Shown: positions 35,356-44,940, numbered from the stretch's first letter. The stretch is DNA of 64,000 bases from Streptomyces roseifaciens (GCF_001445655.1 NZ_LNBE01000004.1:2046001-2110000); one strand, 5' to 3'. Notes: generated by a model not told the origin, from the sequence alone. A program made the numbers and translations.

Positions 35356-37527
35356 TCAGCGTCGTGCCTCCTCGCCCGCGTCCAGCCGGCGGCTCTGGTC
35401 CGGGTACGGAAGGGCTCCCGTCGCCGGGTCCGGGCGCGGGGCGTCCTGGTGGCCGGGCCACCATGCCTTGTGGCCCAGGAGGGACGTGACGGTCGGGACG
35501 AGGAGCATGGCCATCACGAAGGCCGTGAGCAGGATGCCGAAGGCGACCGCGAAGCCCATCTGCTGGAGCATGGAGTTGTCGGCCAGCAGGAGGACGCCGA
35601 AGGTGCCGGCGAGGATGATCGCGGCGGAGGCGATGGTGGGTGCCGAGCGGGCGACGGCGGTGTGGATCGCCTCGCGGGCGGGGACGCCGCGCCGGACCTC
35701 CTCGCGCAGCCGGGCGACCATGAGGATGTTGTAGTCGGTGCCGATGGCGACGACGAAGAGGTAGACGATGACCGGCAGCATGAACAGCAGGCCGTTCTTG
35801 TGCTGGAGGTCCTGGAAGAGCCAGACGGTGGAGCCGAGCGTGGCGCCGAAGCCCAGGGCGACGGAGATCATCAGGTAGATCGGGGCGACGATGCTGCGGA
35901 GCAGCAGGCCCAGGATGATCATGATCGCGAGTCCGGCGATGGGGAAGACGAGCTTGTAGTCGTGGCCGACGGCCTTCTCCACGTCGGCGAGGACGGCGGA
36001 GGTGCCGCCGACGTAGGCCTTGGTGCCGTCGGGCGCGGCCTTGTGGGCGGTGGTGCGCAGGGTGCCGCCGGCGAGGTCGATGGCCTTGTCCTCGGTGGGG
36101 CGGTACTTGAGGACGACGCTGTACTGGGCGACGGTGCCGTCGGGGTTGACGACGGGGTCGGAGACGGCGCCGACGCCGTCGATGCCGGCGAGGTCCTTCT
36201 TGTACGTGCCGAGGGCGCCCTTGTCGAGGGTGCCGCTGCGGGACTCGACGTAGACCATGGCGGGGTCGGACTGGCCGGCGGAGAAGCCGCGCTGCAGGTC
36301 CTTCATCGACTGGACGGATTCGAGCTTCTGCGGGAGCTGGCTGTCGGTGTCGAACTCGGCCTTGAAGCTGACGGCGCCGACGGCGAGGGCGGCCAGGACC
36401 GCGGCGGAGAGCACGGCGATGGCCGCGGGGCGGCGGGCGACGAGCGCGCCGAGGCCGTCGGAGAGGCGGCTGCGGGAGCGCTTCTTCCAGGCCTTGGAGG
36501 GCCAGAAGGCCTTGGTGCCGAGGAGGGAGAAGACGGCCGGCACGAGGGTGAGTGCGGCGATGAGGGTGACGCCGACGGCGATGGCGAGCGAGGGGCCCAT
36601 CGCCCGCATCATGCCCATGGTGGACAGGAGGAGGGCGAGGAAGGCGACGATGACGGCGCCGGCGGCGGAGGCGATGGTTTCGCCGACGCGGGCGACGGCG
36701 TTGGTGAGGGCTTCCTTGGGCTGTTGCCCGTCGCGCAGCTCTTCGCGGTAGCGGAAGAGGAGGAAGAGGATGTAGTCGGTGCCGACGCCGAAGAGGACGA
36801 CGATGAGGATGGCGGAGATGGAGTTGTCCGCCTTGAGTCCGCCGAGTTCGGCGGCGGTGCCGATGAGGCCGAGGGCGACGGCGAAGACGAGGGCGATGAT
36901 GAGGACGGGCATCAGCGCTATCAGCGGGCTGCGGAAGATGACCAGCAGCAGGATGATGATCAGGAGGAGCGTGGCCGACATGATCATCGCGTCGGTGTCG
37001 CCGGAGGACTCCTGGGCGTCCAGGGCGGTGGCCGCCTGGCCGGTGAAGCCGGCCTTCAAGTGGGTGCCGTCCAGCAGGCCCTTGGCGTCCTGACGGAGGT
37101 CCTTGACGGCGTTGGGCAGGGTCTGGTCCTGCGCGTTCCTGTTGACGGCGATGACGTTGGCCAGGGCGATCTCACCGTTGGGGGAGACGGCCTGGGGGTT
37201 CGTCTCGACGCGGGCGATGCCCTTGCGGTGCTTGTCGTTCAGCCCGCCGGTCACCTTCGCGACGTCGGCGCGGTCGGCGGCGGTGAGCTTCCCGCCGTCG
37301 GAACGCTGGAAGACGACGATGGCGGAGGGCTGTTCGGTTTTGGGGAAGGCCTTTTCCTGGAGCTTGCCCGCCTGTACGGATTCGTAATGTGAAGGAAGGA
37401 ATTCCGTTTCATCGGTCGTGGACTTCAGCCCGGGGGCCAGCAGGCTGAGGGCCACCGCGGCGATGATCCAGCCGGCGATGGTGAGCCAAGGTCGGTGGAC
37501 GGCGAACCGCCCGACTCGTCGGAACAT
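35356..37527 (-). CDS. MMPL-family RND transporter (second copy in window)
   Basis: A 723-residue MMPL exporter, distinct from the one at 0.3-2.5 kb. The first membrane helix is at about residues 15-33, with external loops at about 40-195 and 395-540. Asp-Tyr signatures are GVGTDYILFLLFRYREELR and AIGTDYNILMVARLREEVR. No adjacent regulator. The 216 bases upstream contain an inverted repeat CTGCAGC-5-GCTGCAG (about 37552-37571) near the start. Substrate unknown; lipid or drug export is usual. Confidence 0.9.
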   Translation of the reverse strand: MFRRVGRFAVHRPWLTIAGWIIAAVALSLLAPGLKSTTDETEFLPSHYESVQAGKLQEKAFPKTEQPSAIVVFQRSDGGKLTAADRADVAKVTGGLNDKHRKGIARVETNPQAVSPNGEIALANVIAVNRNAQDQTLPNAVKDLRQDAKGLLDGTHLKAGFTGQAATALDAQESSGDTDAMIMSATLLLIIILLLVIFRSPLIALMPVLIIALVFAVALGLIGTAAELGGLKADNSISAILIVVLFGVGTDYILFLLFRYREELRDGQQPKEALTNAVARVGETIASAAGAVIVAFLALLLSTMGMMRAMGPSLAIAVGVTLIAALTLVPAVFSLLGTKAFWPSKAWKKRSRSRLSDGLGALVARRPAAIAVLSAAVLAALAVGAVSFKAEFDTDSQLPQKLESVQSMKDLQRGFSAGQSDPAMVYVESRSGTLDKGALGTYKKDLAGIDGVGAVSDPVVNPDGTVAQYSVVLKYRPTEDKAIDLAGGTLRTTAHKAAPDGTKAYVGGTSAVLADVEKAVGHDYKLVFPIAGLAIMIILGLLLRSIVAPIYLMISVALGFGATLGSTVWLFQDLQHKNGLLFMLPVIVYLFVVAIGTDYNILMVARLREEVRRGVPAREAIHTAVARSAPTIASAAIILAGTFGVLLLADNSMLQQMGFAVAFGILLTAFVMAMLLVPTVTSLLGHKAWWPGHQDAPRPDPATGALPYPDQSRRLDAGEEARR

Positions 37528-37660
37528 GGTGCTCCTAGCTAGGCGAGCATGAACTGCAGCAGGAGGCTGCAGGTGTGAACTACAGGCATGAACACGCTAG
37601 ACATCCCTGAATTTCCTTACAACGGAATCGGGGGGAAATCGGCCCTGGGTCGGGGTATCT

Positions 37661-37678
37661 CTCATCCGGCCGGATGAG
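37661..37678. promoter_or_regulatory. 18-base palindrome upstream of the M24 peptidase
   Basis: CTCATCCGGCCGGATGAG is perfectly self-complementary with no spacer. It lies 65 bases before the M24 peptidase start in the divergent region with the MMPL gene. Probable repressor site; the protein is unknown. Confidence 0.5.
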
Positions 37679-37743
37679 GGGGCATCCCCCGTGAGGTAGA
37701 GAATGGCATCGCCGACCGCCTTCGTCCGGATTACTCTGCCCCC

Positions 37744-38889
37744 ATGAGCGATGCTGCCGCCTCCGCCCCCACCCCGCCCGGCGGACCGAAGGGCGGGCCC
37801 GCCTACGCCGCCCGCCTGGAGCGCGCCGCCGTGGCGGCCGCAGACTCCGGTCTTGCCGGTCTGATCGTCACACCGGGCCCGGACTTGGACTGGCTGACGG
37901 GCTACCGCCCGCCCGTGACCGAGCGGTTGACCGCGCTGCTGATCGCGCCGGGCGCCCGGCCGCGGCTGCTGGTGCCCGCCCTGGAGCGGCCGGACGCCGA
38001 ACGGGCCCCGGCAGCGCCGTCCTTGTCCGTCACCGGCTGGAGCGACGGCCAGGACCCGTACGCGGCGCTGGCCCCGCTGCTCGACCCCAAGGGCCGCTAC
38101 GGCGTCTCGGACAACGCGTGGGCGCTGCACGTCCTGGCGCTGCAACGCGCCTGCCCGGGCGTGTCGTACGGGGCGTTCACCGAGGTCATGCCGATGCTGC
38201 GGGCGGTGAAGGACGCCTACGAGGTGGAGCGGCTGGCGGCTGCGGGCGCGGCGGCTGATGCGGCGTACGAGCAGGTCGTGGGGCTGAGGTTCGCGGGGCG
38301 GCGCGAGTGCGAGGTGGCGGCGGACCTGGCGCGGCTGCTGCGCGAACACGGCCACAGTCAGGTCGATTTCACGATTGTCGGCTCGGGTCCGAACGGTGCG
38401 AATCCGCACCACGACGCGGGCGAGCGGGTCATCGAGGACGGCGACATGGTCGTCATGGACTTCGGCGGCCTGAAGGACGGTTACGGCTCGGACACCACGC
38501 GCACGGTGCACGTGGGCGAGCCGACGGCCGAGGAACGCAAGGTGCACGACGTGGTGCGCGAGGCGCAGCAGGCGGCGTTCGAGGCGGTGCGCCCGGGCGT
38601 GGCGTGCCAGGAGATCGACCGGGTGGCGCGTCAGGTCATCCGTGGCGCGGGCTATGGGGAATACTTCATTCACCGTACGGGTCACGGGATCGGGGTGACG
38701 ACGCACGAGCCGCCGTACCTGGTGGAGGGCGAACACCTGCCGCTGGTACCGGGGATGTGTTTCTCGATCGAGCCGGGGATTTATCTTCCGGGTCGTTTCG
38801 GGGTGCGCATCGAGGACATTGTGGTGTGCACGGACTCGGGCGGGCGGCGGCTGAACAATACCTCGCACGGGATGCGGGTGGTGGCCTGA
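37744..38889 (+). CDS. M24-family aminopeptidase P-like metallopeptidase
   Basis: A 381-residue Xaa-Pro peptidase-like enzyme. The N-terminal creatinase-type domain (to about 145) precedes a pita-bread catalytic domain with the five metal ligands: Asp in VMDFGG, Asp in YGSDTTR, His in HRTGHGIG, Glu in FSIEPGIY and Glu in VRIEDIVV. Cytoplasmic; likely trims peptides with Pro in the second position, with two manganese or cobalt ions. ATG start without a strong ribosome site. Divergent from the MMPL gene. Confidence 0.9.
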   Translation: MSDAAASAPTPPGGPKGGPAYAARLERAAVAAADSGLAGLIVTPGPDLDWLTGYRPPVTERLTALLIAPGARPRLLVPALERPDAERAPAAPSLSVTGWSDGQDPYAALAPLLDPKGRYGVSDNAWALHVLALQRACPGVSYGAFTEVMPMLRAVKDAYEVERLAAAGAAADAAYEQVVGLRFAGRRECEVAADLARLLREHGHSQVDFTIVGSGPNGANPHHDAGERVIEDGDMVVMDFGGLKDGYGSDTTRTVHVGEPTAEERKVHDVVREAQQAAFEAVRPGVACQEIDRVARQVIRGAGYGEYFIHRTGHGIGVTTHEPPYLVEGEHLPLVPGMCFSIEPGIYLPGRFGVRIEDIVVCTDSGGRRLNNTSHGMRVVA

Positions 38890-38954
38890 AAGGCCCTTAC
38901 ACGCACCGCGGTTGTGCCGTGCCTGCGCCGGGCTTGCGTGGGGCCTGCTCCGGC

Positions 38955-40613
38955 TTACCAGGGGCCGTCTCCGGGTTCGGGTTCACGCATGTGATGGCGT
39001 TCCTCGGCTTCGGCGGCCGCCCGGATTTCCGCGGGGGCGGCACCGGTGGTGACGGCGTCCGCTTCGACGCCGCCGAGAGGGCTCGCGTGTTTGGGCGCGC
39101 GGGCGGTGACCAGGAACCAGCCGGTGACGCCGGCGAGGAGCATGATGCCCGCGCCCCAGGCGATGGCGATCTGGAACCCGTGGACGATGCCGGTCTTCAC
39201 GACGCCGGCCCGGACGGCGGGCGTGAGGACTCCGTCCGCGGCCGCCGTCTTCAGGTGCGTGGTGATGTAGCCGGTGCTCGCGGACGTGGCGATGGTGTTG
39301 AGGAGGGCGGTGCCGATGGAGCCGCCCACCTGCTGAGCGGTGTTGACCGTGGCTGAGGTGACGCCGGCGTCCTGCGGGGCGACGCCGGCGGTGGCGGTGG
39401 CCATGACGGGCATGAAGACCAGGCCCATGCCGAGGCCGACGAGGAGCTCGGCGGGCAGGACGTGGCTGACGAACGCGGGCTCGACGGGCAGGAAGGTCAG
39501 CAGGAACAGCCCGCCGGCGGCGAGGAGCGTGCCGGGCACCATCAGGGTGCGCGGGGGCACGTGGGTCATGAGGCGGGCGGAGATCTGGGTGGAGCCGACG
39601 ACGATGGCCGCGGTCATCGGGAGGAAGGCCAGGCCGGTCTTCACGGGGGAGTAGCCGAGGACGACCTGCAGGTAGTAGGTCATGAACAGGAACATGCCGA
39701 ACAGGGCGATGACGGCCAGGCCCATCACCAGGAAGGCCCCGGCGCGGTTGCGGTCGCGGACGATGTGCAGCGGGAGCAGGGGGTGCCGGGCGCGGCCCTG
39801 CCACCACGTGAAGGCGCCCAGGAGCGCCGCGCCGCCGCACAGCAGCCCGAGGACGAGCGGGTCGTTCCAGCCGCGCGGCTGGGCCTCGCTGCAGCCGTAG
39901 ACGATGGCGACGAGGCCGCCGCAGCCGAGGACGACCCCGGGGATGTCCAGGCGGGGGCGTTCCCCGCGGCGGTGCCGGTCGTCGTGGAGGAAGACCAGGG
40001 CGCCGAGCAGGGCGAGCAGGGCGATCGGCACGTTGACGTAGAGGCACCAGCGCCAGTCGAGGTATTCGGTGATCAGGCCGCCGGCGATGAGGCCGATCGC
40101 GGCGCCGCCGCCGGCGATGGCGCCGTAGATGCCGAAGGCCTTCGCGCGTTCCTTGCCGTCGGTGAAGGTGGTGGTGAGCAGGGAGAGCGCGGAGGGGGCC
40201 AGGAGCGCGCCGAAGGCGCCCTGGAGGGCGCGGGCGACGAACAGCAGGCCGGAGGTCTGGGCGGCGCCGCCGAGGGCGGACGCGGCGGCGAAGCCGACGA
40301 GGCCGGTCATGAAGGTCAGCTTGCGGCCGACGAGGTCGGCGATGCGGCCGCCGAGCAGGAGGAGTCCGCCGAAGGCCAGGGTGTAGGCGGTGATCACCCA
40401 TTGCCGGTTGCCGTCCGACATGTGGAGGTCGCGCTGTGCGGACGGCAGGGCGATGTTCACGATGGTGGCGTCGAGGACGACCATCAGCTGCGCGACGGCG
40501 ATGACGACCAGGCCCCACCAGCGGCGGGGGTCGGGTGCGGATGCGGATCCGGGTGCGGTTGCGGCGGTGGCGGGGGTTCCGGGGGGTATGGGGCCCTTGT
40601 TCGTGGAACTCAT
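38955..40613 (-). CDS. DHA2-family (EmrB/QacA) drug exporter
   Basis: A 552-residue, 14-helix major facilitator. The motif GGRIADLVGRKLTFM in loop 2-3 and DATIVNIALPSAQRDLHMS in helix 1 mark the EmrB/QacA subgroup, proton-driven multidrug exporters. The ATG at 40613 (MSSTNKG) has AGGT nearby; the open frame upstream is unrelated. The tail after helix 14 is Ala/Glu-rich. It is followed by the M24 gene tail to tail. No adjacent TetR or MarR regulator. Confidence 0.9.
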   Translation of the reverse strand: MSSTNKGPIPPGTPATAATAPGSASAPDPRRWWGLVVIAVAQLMVVLDATIVNIALPSAQRDLHMSDGNRQWVITAYTLAFGGLLLLGGRIADLVGRKLTFMTGLVGFAAASALGGAAQTSGLLFVARALQGAFGALLAPSALSLLTTTFTDGKERAKAFGIYGAIAGGGAAIGLIAGGLITEYLDWRWCLYVNVPIALLALLGALVFLHDDRHRRGERPRLDIPGVVLGCGGLVAIVYGCSEAQPRGWNDPLVLGLLCGGAALLGAFTWWQGRARHPLLPLHIVRDRNRAGAFLVMGLAVIALFGMFLFMTYYLQVVLGYSPVKTGLAFLPMTAAIVVGSTQISARLMTHVPPRTLMVPGTLLAAGGLFLLTFLPVEPAFVSHVLPAELLVGLGMGLVFMPVMATATAGVAPQDAGVTSATVNTAQQVGGSIGTALLNTIATSASTGYITTHLKTAAADGVLTPAVRAGVVKTGIVHGFQIAIAWGAGIMLLAGVTGWFLVTARAPKHASPLGGVEADAVTTGAAPAEIRAAAEAEERHHMREPEPGDGPW

Positions 40614-40784
40614 GGGACCTGCTCTCGCGGCCGTGGCGTGCGCGGTGCGCGTGCTGCGCGCGTGGTGCACGTGGTGCGCCTGGCGCGCCTGGCGCGCAGA
40701 ATCCGCAATCCAGCGTAGGCCTGCCGGGTGACGGGCGCCTGTCGGGACGGGGCCGTCCCCCGGCCCCGTCCCGACCCGCTGTCC

Positions 40785-41792
40785 CTACGGCACGAGGACG
40801 ACCTTCCCCACCGTCCGTCGCGTCTCCAGGGCCTCGTGCGCGGCGGCTGCCTCGGCGAGGGGGAAGCGGGTGACGAGTGGGGTGACGCGGCCGGAGGCGG
40901 CGTCGGCGAGGGCGGTGGCCTCCAGGCGGCGCAGGCCCTCGGGGCCGCCGATGCGCTCCATCATCGCGGGGCCGAGGACGTTGCGGGAGGTGAGGGAGCG
41001 GGCGGCGAGCTCCTCCTCGCTCAGGGTGAAGGAGGGGCCGCTGCCGGTGATGCCGTCCGCGGACCAGCCGAAGACGAAGTGGCTGCCGCCGGGCCCGAGC
41101 AGGCCGACGGAGGCGCGGGCGGCCTCGCCGCCGACCCCGTCGAAGACGACGGAGGCCGAGCGCTCGCCCAGTGCCTCGCGGGCGGCGTCGGGCCAGGCGG
41201 GGTCGTTGTAGTCGAGGGCGATGTCGGCGCCCAGGGCCCGCACGCGCTCGGTCTTGGCGGGGCCGCCGGCGAGGCCGACGACGGTGGCGCCCGCGTTCTT
41301 GGCGTACTGCACGAGCAGGGCGCCGATGCCGCCCGCCGCGCCCGGCACCACGACGACGTCCTTGCCGGTCAGCACGGTGAAGCCGAGGATGGCCAGGGTG
41401 GTGCGGCCGGTGCCGATCATGGCGATGGCCTCCGCCTCGCCGAGCCCGTCGGGCAGCTCGTGCACCTTGTCGGCGGCGACGACGGCGAGCTCGGCGTAGC
41501 CGCCGGGGACCATGCCCAGGTGGGCGACGACGCGGCGGCCGAGCCAGTGCTCGCCGACGCCCTCGCCGACGGCGTCGACCGTTCCGGCGACCTCGCGCCC
41601 GGGGATGGTCGGCAGGTCGGGGGCGGGGTGGACGGGGCTGGTGAGACCGGAGCGCAGGGCGGTGTCGAGGAGGTGCACGCCGGCGGCGGCGACGGCCATC
41701 CGCAGCTGCCCGGGGCCGGGGACGGGGTCCTCGGTGCGCTCGTAGGTGAGGTTCTCGGCGGGGCCGAAGTCGTGCAGTCGTACGGCGTGCAT
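40785..41792 (-). CDS. Zinc-independent quinone oxidoreductase (MDR family)
   Basis: A 335-residue NADPH-dependent oxidoreductase of the medium-chain dehydrogenase/quinone reductase group. GroES-like N-terminal domain (IPGREVAGTVDAVGEGV), Rossmann domain with VVVPGAAGGIGALLVQYAK for NADPH, and no catalytic-zinc Cys/His set. It matches the location of SCO4266, one of the few SoxR targets of S. coelicolor, and has a SoxR-type promoter directly upstream. It probably reduces redox-cycling quinones, including self-made pigments. GGGAGA ribosome site before the ATG. Confidence 0.88.
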   Translation of the reverse strand: MHAVRLHDFGPAENLTYERTEDPVPGPGQLRMAVAAAGVHLLDTALRSGLTSPVHPAPDLPTIPGREVAGTVDAVGEGVGEHWLGRRVVAHLGMVPGGYAELAVVAADKVHELPDGLGEAEAIAMIGTGRTTLAILGFTVLTGKDVVVVPGAAGGIGALLVQYAKNAGATVVGLAGGPAKTERVRALGADIALDYNDPAWPDAAREALGERSASVVFDGVGGEAARASVGLLGPGGSHFVFGWSADGITGSGPSFTLSEEELAARSLTSRNVLGPAMMERIGGPEGLRRLEATALADAASGRVTPLVTRFPLAEAAAAHEALETRRTVGKVVLVP

Positions 41793-41829
41793 GGCGGTCT
41801 CCCAGCGGTGTTCTGCGGTGATGCCCTTG

Positions 41830-41860
41830 AGTCTTCAACCTCAGGCATGGTTGAGGTCAA
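41830..41860 (-). promoter_or_regulatory. SoxR-type promoter of the quinone oxidoreductase
   Basis: On the minus strand, TTGACC and AAGACT are 19 bases apart, the overlong spacing of MerR-family promoters. Between them lies CCTCAACCATGCCTGAGG (41839-41856), which matches the 18-base SoxR box CCTCAA-6-TTGAGG except at one position. The soxR gene is not in this window. Confidence 0.8.
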
Positions 41861-41913
41861 GGGGGGCGGGACGCGTCGGGGCGTTGTCAGTGGCGTGTGC
41901 CACGGTGGTCGGC

Positions 41914-42621
41914 ATGACGACGCACGGCAGGAAGCGGACCGGTACGAAGCAGGCCGGTAAGAAGCGGCCCGCAGTGAGGGTCCCGGAGGTGCGGCTGCCC
42001 GGGCTGCGGCCGTACGACGGCGCGGAGCTGGAGCCCGAGGGGGACTACGACGGCCTCGCCTTCACGGACGCCGACTTCGCAGGGCAGTCGGGGACAGGCG
42101 CCCGCTTCCTGGACTGCGGCCTGTACGCCTGCGCGCTGGACGAGACGGAGCTGGTCGCCGCGCGCTTCACGGACTGCGTGCTGGACGGGATCCGCGGCGT
42201 GGGCACCGACCTGTCGAAGGCGGGCCTGCGGGACGTGGAGGTCCGCGACGCCCGGCTCGGCGGGACCCAGCTGCACGGCGCGGTGCTGGAGCGGGTCGTC
42301 GTCCGCGGCGGGAAGATCGACTATCTGAATCTGCGCGGGGCGGCGCTGAAGGACGTCACTTTCGAAGGCGTCGTCCTCTCCGAGGCCGATTTCGGCGGGG
42401 CCCGGCTGGAGCGCGTCGACTTCCGCGGCTGCGTGCTGCGCCGTGCCGACTTCACGGGGGCCCGGATGACGGACGTGGACCTGCGGGCGGCGGCGGAGAT
42501 CGACATCGCCCGCGGCATCGAGCACCTGTCGGGAGCGGTGATCAGCCCGTCCCAACTCCTGGATCTTGCTCCGGCTTTCGCGGCGCAGATGGGCGTACGG
42601 GTGGAGGCCGCGGAGGACTGA
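41914..42621 (+). CDS. Pentapeptide-repeat protein
   Basis: A 235-residue protein. After a Lys/Arg-rich leader (about 1-25), residues 45-210 consist of tandem pentapeptide-type repeats (LRGAALKDVTFEGVVLSEAD, FGGARLERVDFRG), which fold as a right-handed square beta-helix. Function of such proteins varies; some bind DNA gyrase and protect it. The ATG at 41914 is chosen because the upstream frame overlaps the SoxR box. Divergent from the quinone oxidoreductase. Confidence 0.85.
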   Translation: MTTHGRKRTGTKQAGKKRPAVRVPEVRLPGLRPYDGAELEPEGDYDGLAFTDADFAGQSGTGARFLDCGLYACALDETELVAARFTDCVLDGIRGVGTDLSKAGLRDVEVRDARLGGTQLHGAVLERVVVRGGKIDYLNLRGAALKDVTFEGVVLSEADFGGARLERVDFRGCVLRRADFTGARMTDVDLRAAAEIDIARGIEHLSGAVISPSQLLDLAPAFAAQMGVRVEAAED

Positions 42622-42660
42622 GGTCGCGGAGGATTACTGAGGCCGCGGAGGATTGAGGCC
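42604..42660. repeat. Tandem repeats over the end of the pentapeptide gene
   Basis: Three copies of a GAGGCCGCGGAGGATTGAG-like unit (about 16-20 bases) cover the last codons, the stop and the following bases. Several CCGTACGG palindromes follow at 42675-42717. Slippage could move the stop by one unit. Confidence 0.7.
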
Positions 42661-42717
42661 GGGCGGGGCCGGAGGCCGTACGGGGGCACGGCCCGTACGG
42701 GCGTAGGGCCCGTACGG

Positions 42718-43215
42718 CTACACGCGCGGGAAGCGGCTCTGCAGGTCCCAGATCACCGGGTTGTCGGCGAGGCCCTCGTGCATGTCGGACAGGTCCGCGA
42801 TCAGGTCGTGCAGGAAGTCGCGGGCCTCGCGGCGCAGGGCGCGGTGGTCGAAGGTGAGCGCGGGCTCGTCGGCCGGCATCCAGTCGGCGGAGACCTCGAC
42901 CCAGCCGAAGCGCCGCTCGAAGAGCATGCAGTCGCTGGATTCGGTGAAGTCCAGCTCGGCGAACTGCGTGGTCGCCGAGCGCCTGCCCCGCGGGTCGCGG
43001 TCGATCTGCTCCATGATGTCGCACAGCGCCCACACGAAGTCGAGCACCGGAACCCATCCCCAGGCTGTGGACAGCTCGCGGTCCTTCTTCACGTCCGCGA
43101 TGTAGACGTCCCCGCAGAACAGGTCGTGCCGGAGGGCCCGCACGTCCGCGGTGCGGTAGTCCGTCTGCGGAGGGTCGGGGAAGCGGCGCGAGAGCGAGTA
43201 GCCGAGGTCGATCAC
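42718..43215 (-). CDS. Conserved hypothetical protein
   Basis: 165 residues, cytoplasmic, acidic, with no signal or membrane segment. Rich in Trp and Asp (GWVPVLDFVWALCDIMEQID, FGWVEVSADWMPADEP). I do not recognise the fold. Codon bias is normal for the genome and the frame is clean, so it is likely a real gene. It lies downstream of the M4 protease on the same strand, separated by about 100 bases. Confidence 0.6.
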   Translation of the reverse strand: MIDLGYSLSRRFPDPPQTDYRTADVRALRHDLFCGDVYIADVKKDRELSTAWGWVPVLDFVWALCDIMEQIDRDPRGRRSATTQFAELDFTESSDCMLFERRFGWVEVSADWMPADEPALTFDHRALRREARDFLHDLIADLSDMHEGLADNPVIWDLQSRFPRV

Positions 43216-43317
43216 GCTTCGATGGTGTCACGGCGGAGGGCCGGACGCGTAAACGTGTACGAGCCGGAGGCGCCCCGCGTCGGCGGCGGGGCGCTCCCGG
43301 CTACGCCGGTGTTGCGG

Positions 43318-44940
43318 TTACTTCACGTTGATCGCGGTCCAGGCGGCGGCGACCGCCTTGTACTCCGCGCTCGAGGAGCCGTAGAGGTCCGCGGTGGCCT
43401 TCAGGGTGCCGGTGCGGGCCGCCTTGTAGTTGGTGGTGGAGGTGAAGTACGTGGTCAGGGCCTTGTACCAGATCTTGGTGGCCTTGTCCCGGCCGATGCC
43501 CGCGACCTTGGAGTTGTTGTAGGTCGGGCTGTTGTACGTCACGCCGTTGATCGTCTTCGAGCCGCTGCCCTCGGACAGCAGGTAGAAGAAGTGGTTGGCC
43601 GGGCCCGAGGAGTAGTGGACGTCCAGGCGGCCGAGCGAGGAGGACCAGTAGTCCTTGGACGCGCCGTCCTTGCTGGGCTTGTCCATGTAGCGCAGCGGGG
43701 AGCCGTCGCCGCGGATGTTGATGGCCTCGCCGATGAGGTAGTCGCCCTTGTCGGTGGCGTTGTTGGCGTAGAACTCGGCGGCGGTGCCGAAGATGTCCGA
43801 GGTGGCCTCGTTGAGGCCGCCGGACTCGCCGCTGTAGACCAGGCCGGCCGTGGCGGAGGTGACGCCGTGGCTCATCTCGTGCGCGGCCACGTCGAGCGAG
43901 GTCAGCGGGTTCTTGTTGCCCTCACCGTCGCCGTAGGTCATGCAGAAGCACTCGTCGTCCCAGAAGGCGTTGACGTAGTTGTCGCCGTAGTGGACGCGCG
44001 AGTAGGCGGCGACGCCGTCGTTCTTGATGCCGCTGCGGCCGAGCACGTTCTTGTAGAAGTCCCAGGTCACGGCCGCGCCGTAGTGCGCGTCGACGCCGGC
44101 CTTCTGGTCCCCGGCGCCCCAGCTGTCGGTGGAGTTGGTGAACAGGTCGCCGGTGCCGTCGGTGCCCTGCGCCAGGTTGTAGGTCTTGTGGCCGCCGCGC
44201 TCGCCGTCGACGAGCTGGTAGCCGGAGCCGCCCTTGGTGGTGGACAGCGGGACGGTGCCGCTGTAGGTGCTGGTGCCCGAGCCGGTCTCGATGGCCTCGC
44301 GCTGGAAGAGCTTCTTGCCGGTGTTGGCGTCGGTGATCACGTGCAGCTTGCTGGGCGTGCCGTCCTTCTGGACGCCGGTGACCACGGTCTCGTAGGCCAG
44401 GACGGGCTTGCCCGAGGCCGCCCAGACGACCTTGCGCGGCGCACGCTCGGCACCGGCCTTGTCGGTCTTCTTCTCCTCCGCGGCGGCGCTGAGGGCGCTC
44501 TTCTTCGCGGCGGCCGGGGCCTGGGCGGGGGTGGTGCTGGGCACGGATATCTCGGCGTCGGTCGCCTTGTCGACGCTGCGCGAGCCGCTCTTCGCCTCGT
44601 GCACGACGAGGTCGCCGCCGAGCACCGGCAGACCCTCGAAGGTGCGCTCGTAGCGGGTGTGGACCGTGCCGTTCGCGTCCTTGATCACGTCACGGACGAC
44701 GAGCTTCTCCTTGCCGCCGAGGCCGAGCTTCGAGGCGGTGGAGGGGGCCGCGGACTGTGCGTCCTTGATCGCGGCGACCCGCTGCCCTGCGGACACGGCG
44801 AGGGGCGAAGCCTCGCTCGCCTTGTCGGCGGTGGCGCTCGCGGAGCCGGTCTGCACGGCCACGACGACCATGGCGGCGGAGGCGACGAGCGCGGCGGCGC
44901 GCAGGGTGTTCTTGCGGGAGGTGGAGGTGACGCTTCTCAA
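43318..44940 (-). CDS. Secreted M4 (thermolysin-like) neutral metalloprotease
   Basis: A 540-residue prepro-enzyme. Signal peptide at about 1-36 (ending GSASA), FTP/PepSY propeptide domains (to about 210), then the M4 catalytic domain. Zinc ligands and base are visible: HEMSH with His354, Glu355, His358, and Glu378 in GGLNEATSD. His in the later DVHYSSGPANHFFYLL segment stabilises the transition state. The enzyme is made inactive and matures by autoproteolysis outside the cell. The upstream region (44941-45319) holds paired palindromes about 260-295 bases before the start and no gene. Confidence 0.93.
   Translation of the reverse strand: MRSVTSTSRKNTLRAAALVASAAMVVVAVQTGSASATADKASEASPLAVSAGQRVAAIKDAQSAAPSTASKLGLGGKEKLVVRDVIKDANGTVHTRYERTFEGLPVLGGDLVVHEAKSGSRSVDKATDAEISVPSTTPAQAPAAAKKSALSAAAEEKKTDKAGAERAPRKVVWAASGKPVLAYETVVTGVQKDGTPSKLHVITDANTGKKLFQREAIETGSGTSTYSGTVPLSTTKGGSGYQLVDGERGGHKTYNLAQGTDGTGDLFTNSTDSWGAGDQKAGVDAHYGAAVTWDFYKNVLGRSGIKNDGVAAYSRVHYGDNYVNAFWDDECFCMTYGDGEGNKNPLTSLDVAAHEMSHGVTSATAGLVYSGESGGLNEATSDIFGTAAEFYANNATDKGDYLIGEAINIRGDGSPLRYMDKPSKDGASKDYWSSSLGRLDVHYSSGPANHFFYLLSEGSGSKTINGVTYNSPTYNNSKVAGIGRDKATKIWYKALTTYFTSTTNYKAARTGTLKATADLYGSSSAEYKAVAAAWTAINVK

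Noticed and set aside
38983..41838. A 951-codon leftward frame
   Set aside because: It spans both the DHA2 exporter and the quinone reductase out of phase, and its product is an Arg/His/Pro-rich shadow of both.
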